A stretch of DNA of 41,115 bases from Mesorhizobium sp. CA14 (GTDB lineage: Bacteria; Pseudomonadota; Alphaproteobacteria; Rhizobiales; Rhizobiaceae). The stretch's first letter is position 1; every line of letters begins with the position of its first letter. Shown here piece by piece: positions 41,052 through 41,115 of this stretch. The notes beneath the pieces were generated by a model that worked only from the letters and a program-made list of their open reading frames with translations, did no database searches and was not told the DNA's origin. The stretch lies in NCBI RefSeq assembly GCF_020165195.1, contig NZ_JAIUHR010000039.1, positions 1 through 41,115 on the forward strand. Reading direction: 5' to 3'. The translations under genes were made by a program, and so were the position numbers.

Positions 41052-41115
41052 TCAGGCCACGGCTTTGAGTTGCGCGGGGGCATATGCCCAAGGCAGTAGG
41101 TGGTCGAGCTGGTTT
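41052..41115 (-). CDS. tnpC: IS66 family transposase TnpC, C-terminal end (continues past right edge)
   Basis: The reverse frame from the window edge reads NQLDHLLPWAYAPAQLKAVA and stops at TGA 41054-41052. The R/NQLDxLLPWxY/F ending is characteristic of IS66-family TnpC transposases. Only 20 codons are visible, so completeness cannot be judged. Confidence 0.75.
   Translation of the reverse strand, partial: NQLDHLLPWAYAPAQLKAVA

Overview
The window looks like accessory DNA from an alphaproteobacterial rhizobium, most likely Mesorhizobium or a close relative. The reasons are a GC-rich sequence with GC-rich third codon positions, a DUF768 protein (a family I know mainly from Mesorhizobium), a DUF6894-type small protein, and conjugation genes of the kind found on rhizobial integrative elements. 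No rRNA, tRNA, CRISPR array or core housekeeping gene was recognised. Taxonomy is inferred from family recognition only.

Layout. (1) 1-4.8 kb: a type I secretion locus. A very repetitive RTX-like protein (92-residue repeats, reverse strand, running off the left edge) lies opposite an ABC exporter and a membrane-fusion protein. (2) 5.1-9.8 kb: a deleted conjugation module: a DUF736 protein, a small DNA-binding protein, an in-frame chimera of a RepA N-terminus and a TrbF C-terminus, then trbG, trbI and a DUF2274 gene. Everything normally between repA and trbF (relaxase, coupling protein, trbBCDEJL) is missing. (3) 9.9-15.6 kb: regulator/enzyme cassettes (TetR with a cupin; MarR with a SnoaL-like protein and an amidase), a heavy-metal RND pump fragment, DUF768 and small ORFs. 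(4) 15.6-24.8 kb: small ORFs, a large serine recombinase with C-terminal repeats, an ArdC antirestriction gene behind a long inverted repeat, a broken tyrosine recombinase, a WYL regulator with a VOC protein, a second ardC scrap and a frameshifted dinB. (5) 25-31.9 kb: small rhizobial hypotheticals, a frameshifted EAL-PAS protein, one broken and one intact AraC regulator, a small membrane protein and a frameshifted zinc-type oxidoreductase. (6) 32-39.9 kb: an intact, tightly packed operon of ROK regulator, M20 peptidase, two paralogous sugar-type binding proteins, permease, YhfX-like PLP enzyme and ABC ATPase. (7) 39.9-41.1 kb: an ABC permease remnant and the 3' end of an IS66-family transposase.

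How the parts fit. The T1SS pair probably exports the divergent repeat protein. The conjugation remnants, ArdC, two recombinases and IS66 end show repeated insertion and deletion of mobile DNA. At least six genes or gene parts between 20.9 and 31.9 kb are broken by small indels, while the 32-39.9 kb operon reads cleanly apart from an unclear regulator start. That operon appears to import an unidentified small molecule and process it with a hydrolase (M20) and a PLP enzyme (YhfX-like), under ROK control. It is the best candidate here for an undescribed pathway; the repeat protein with its exporter is the second.
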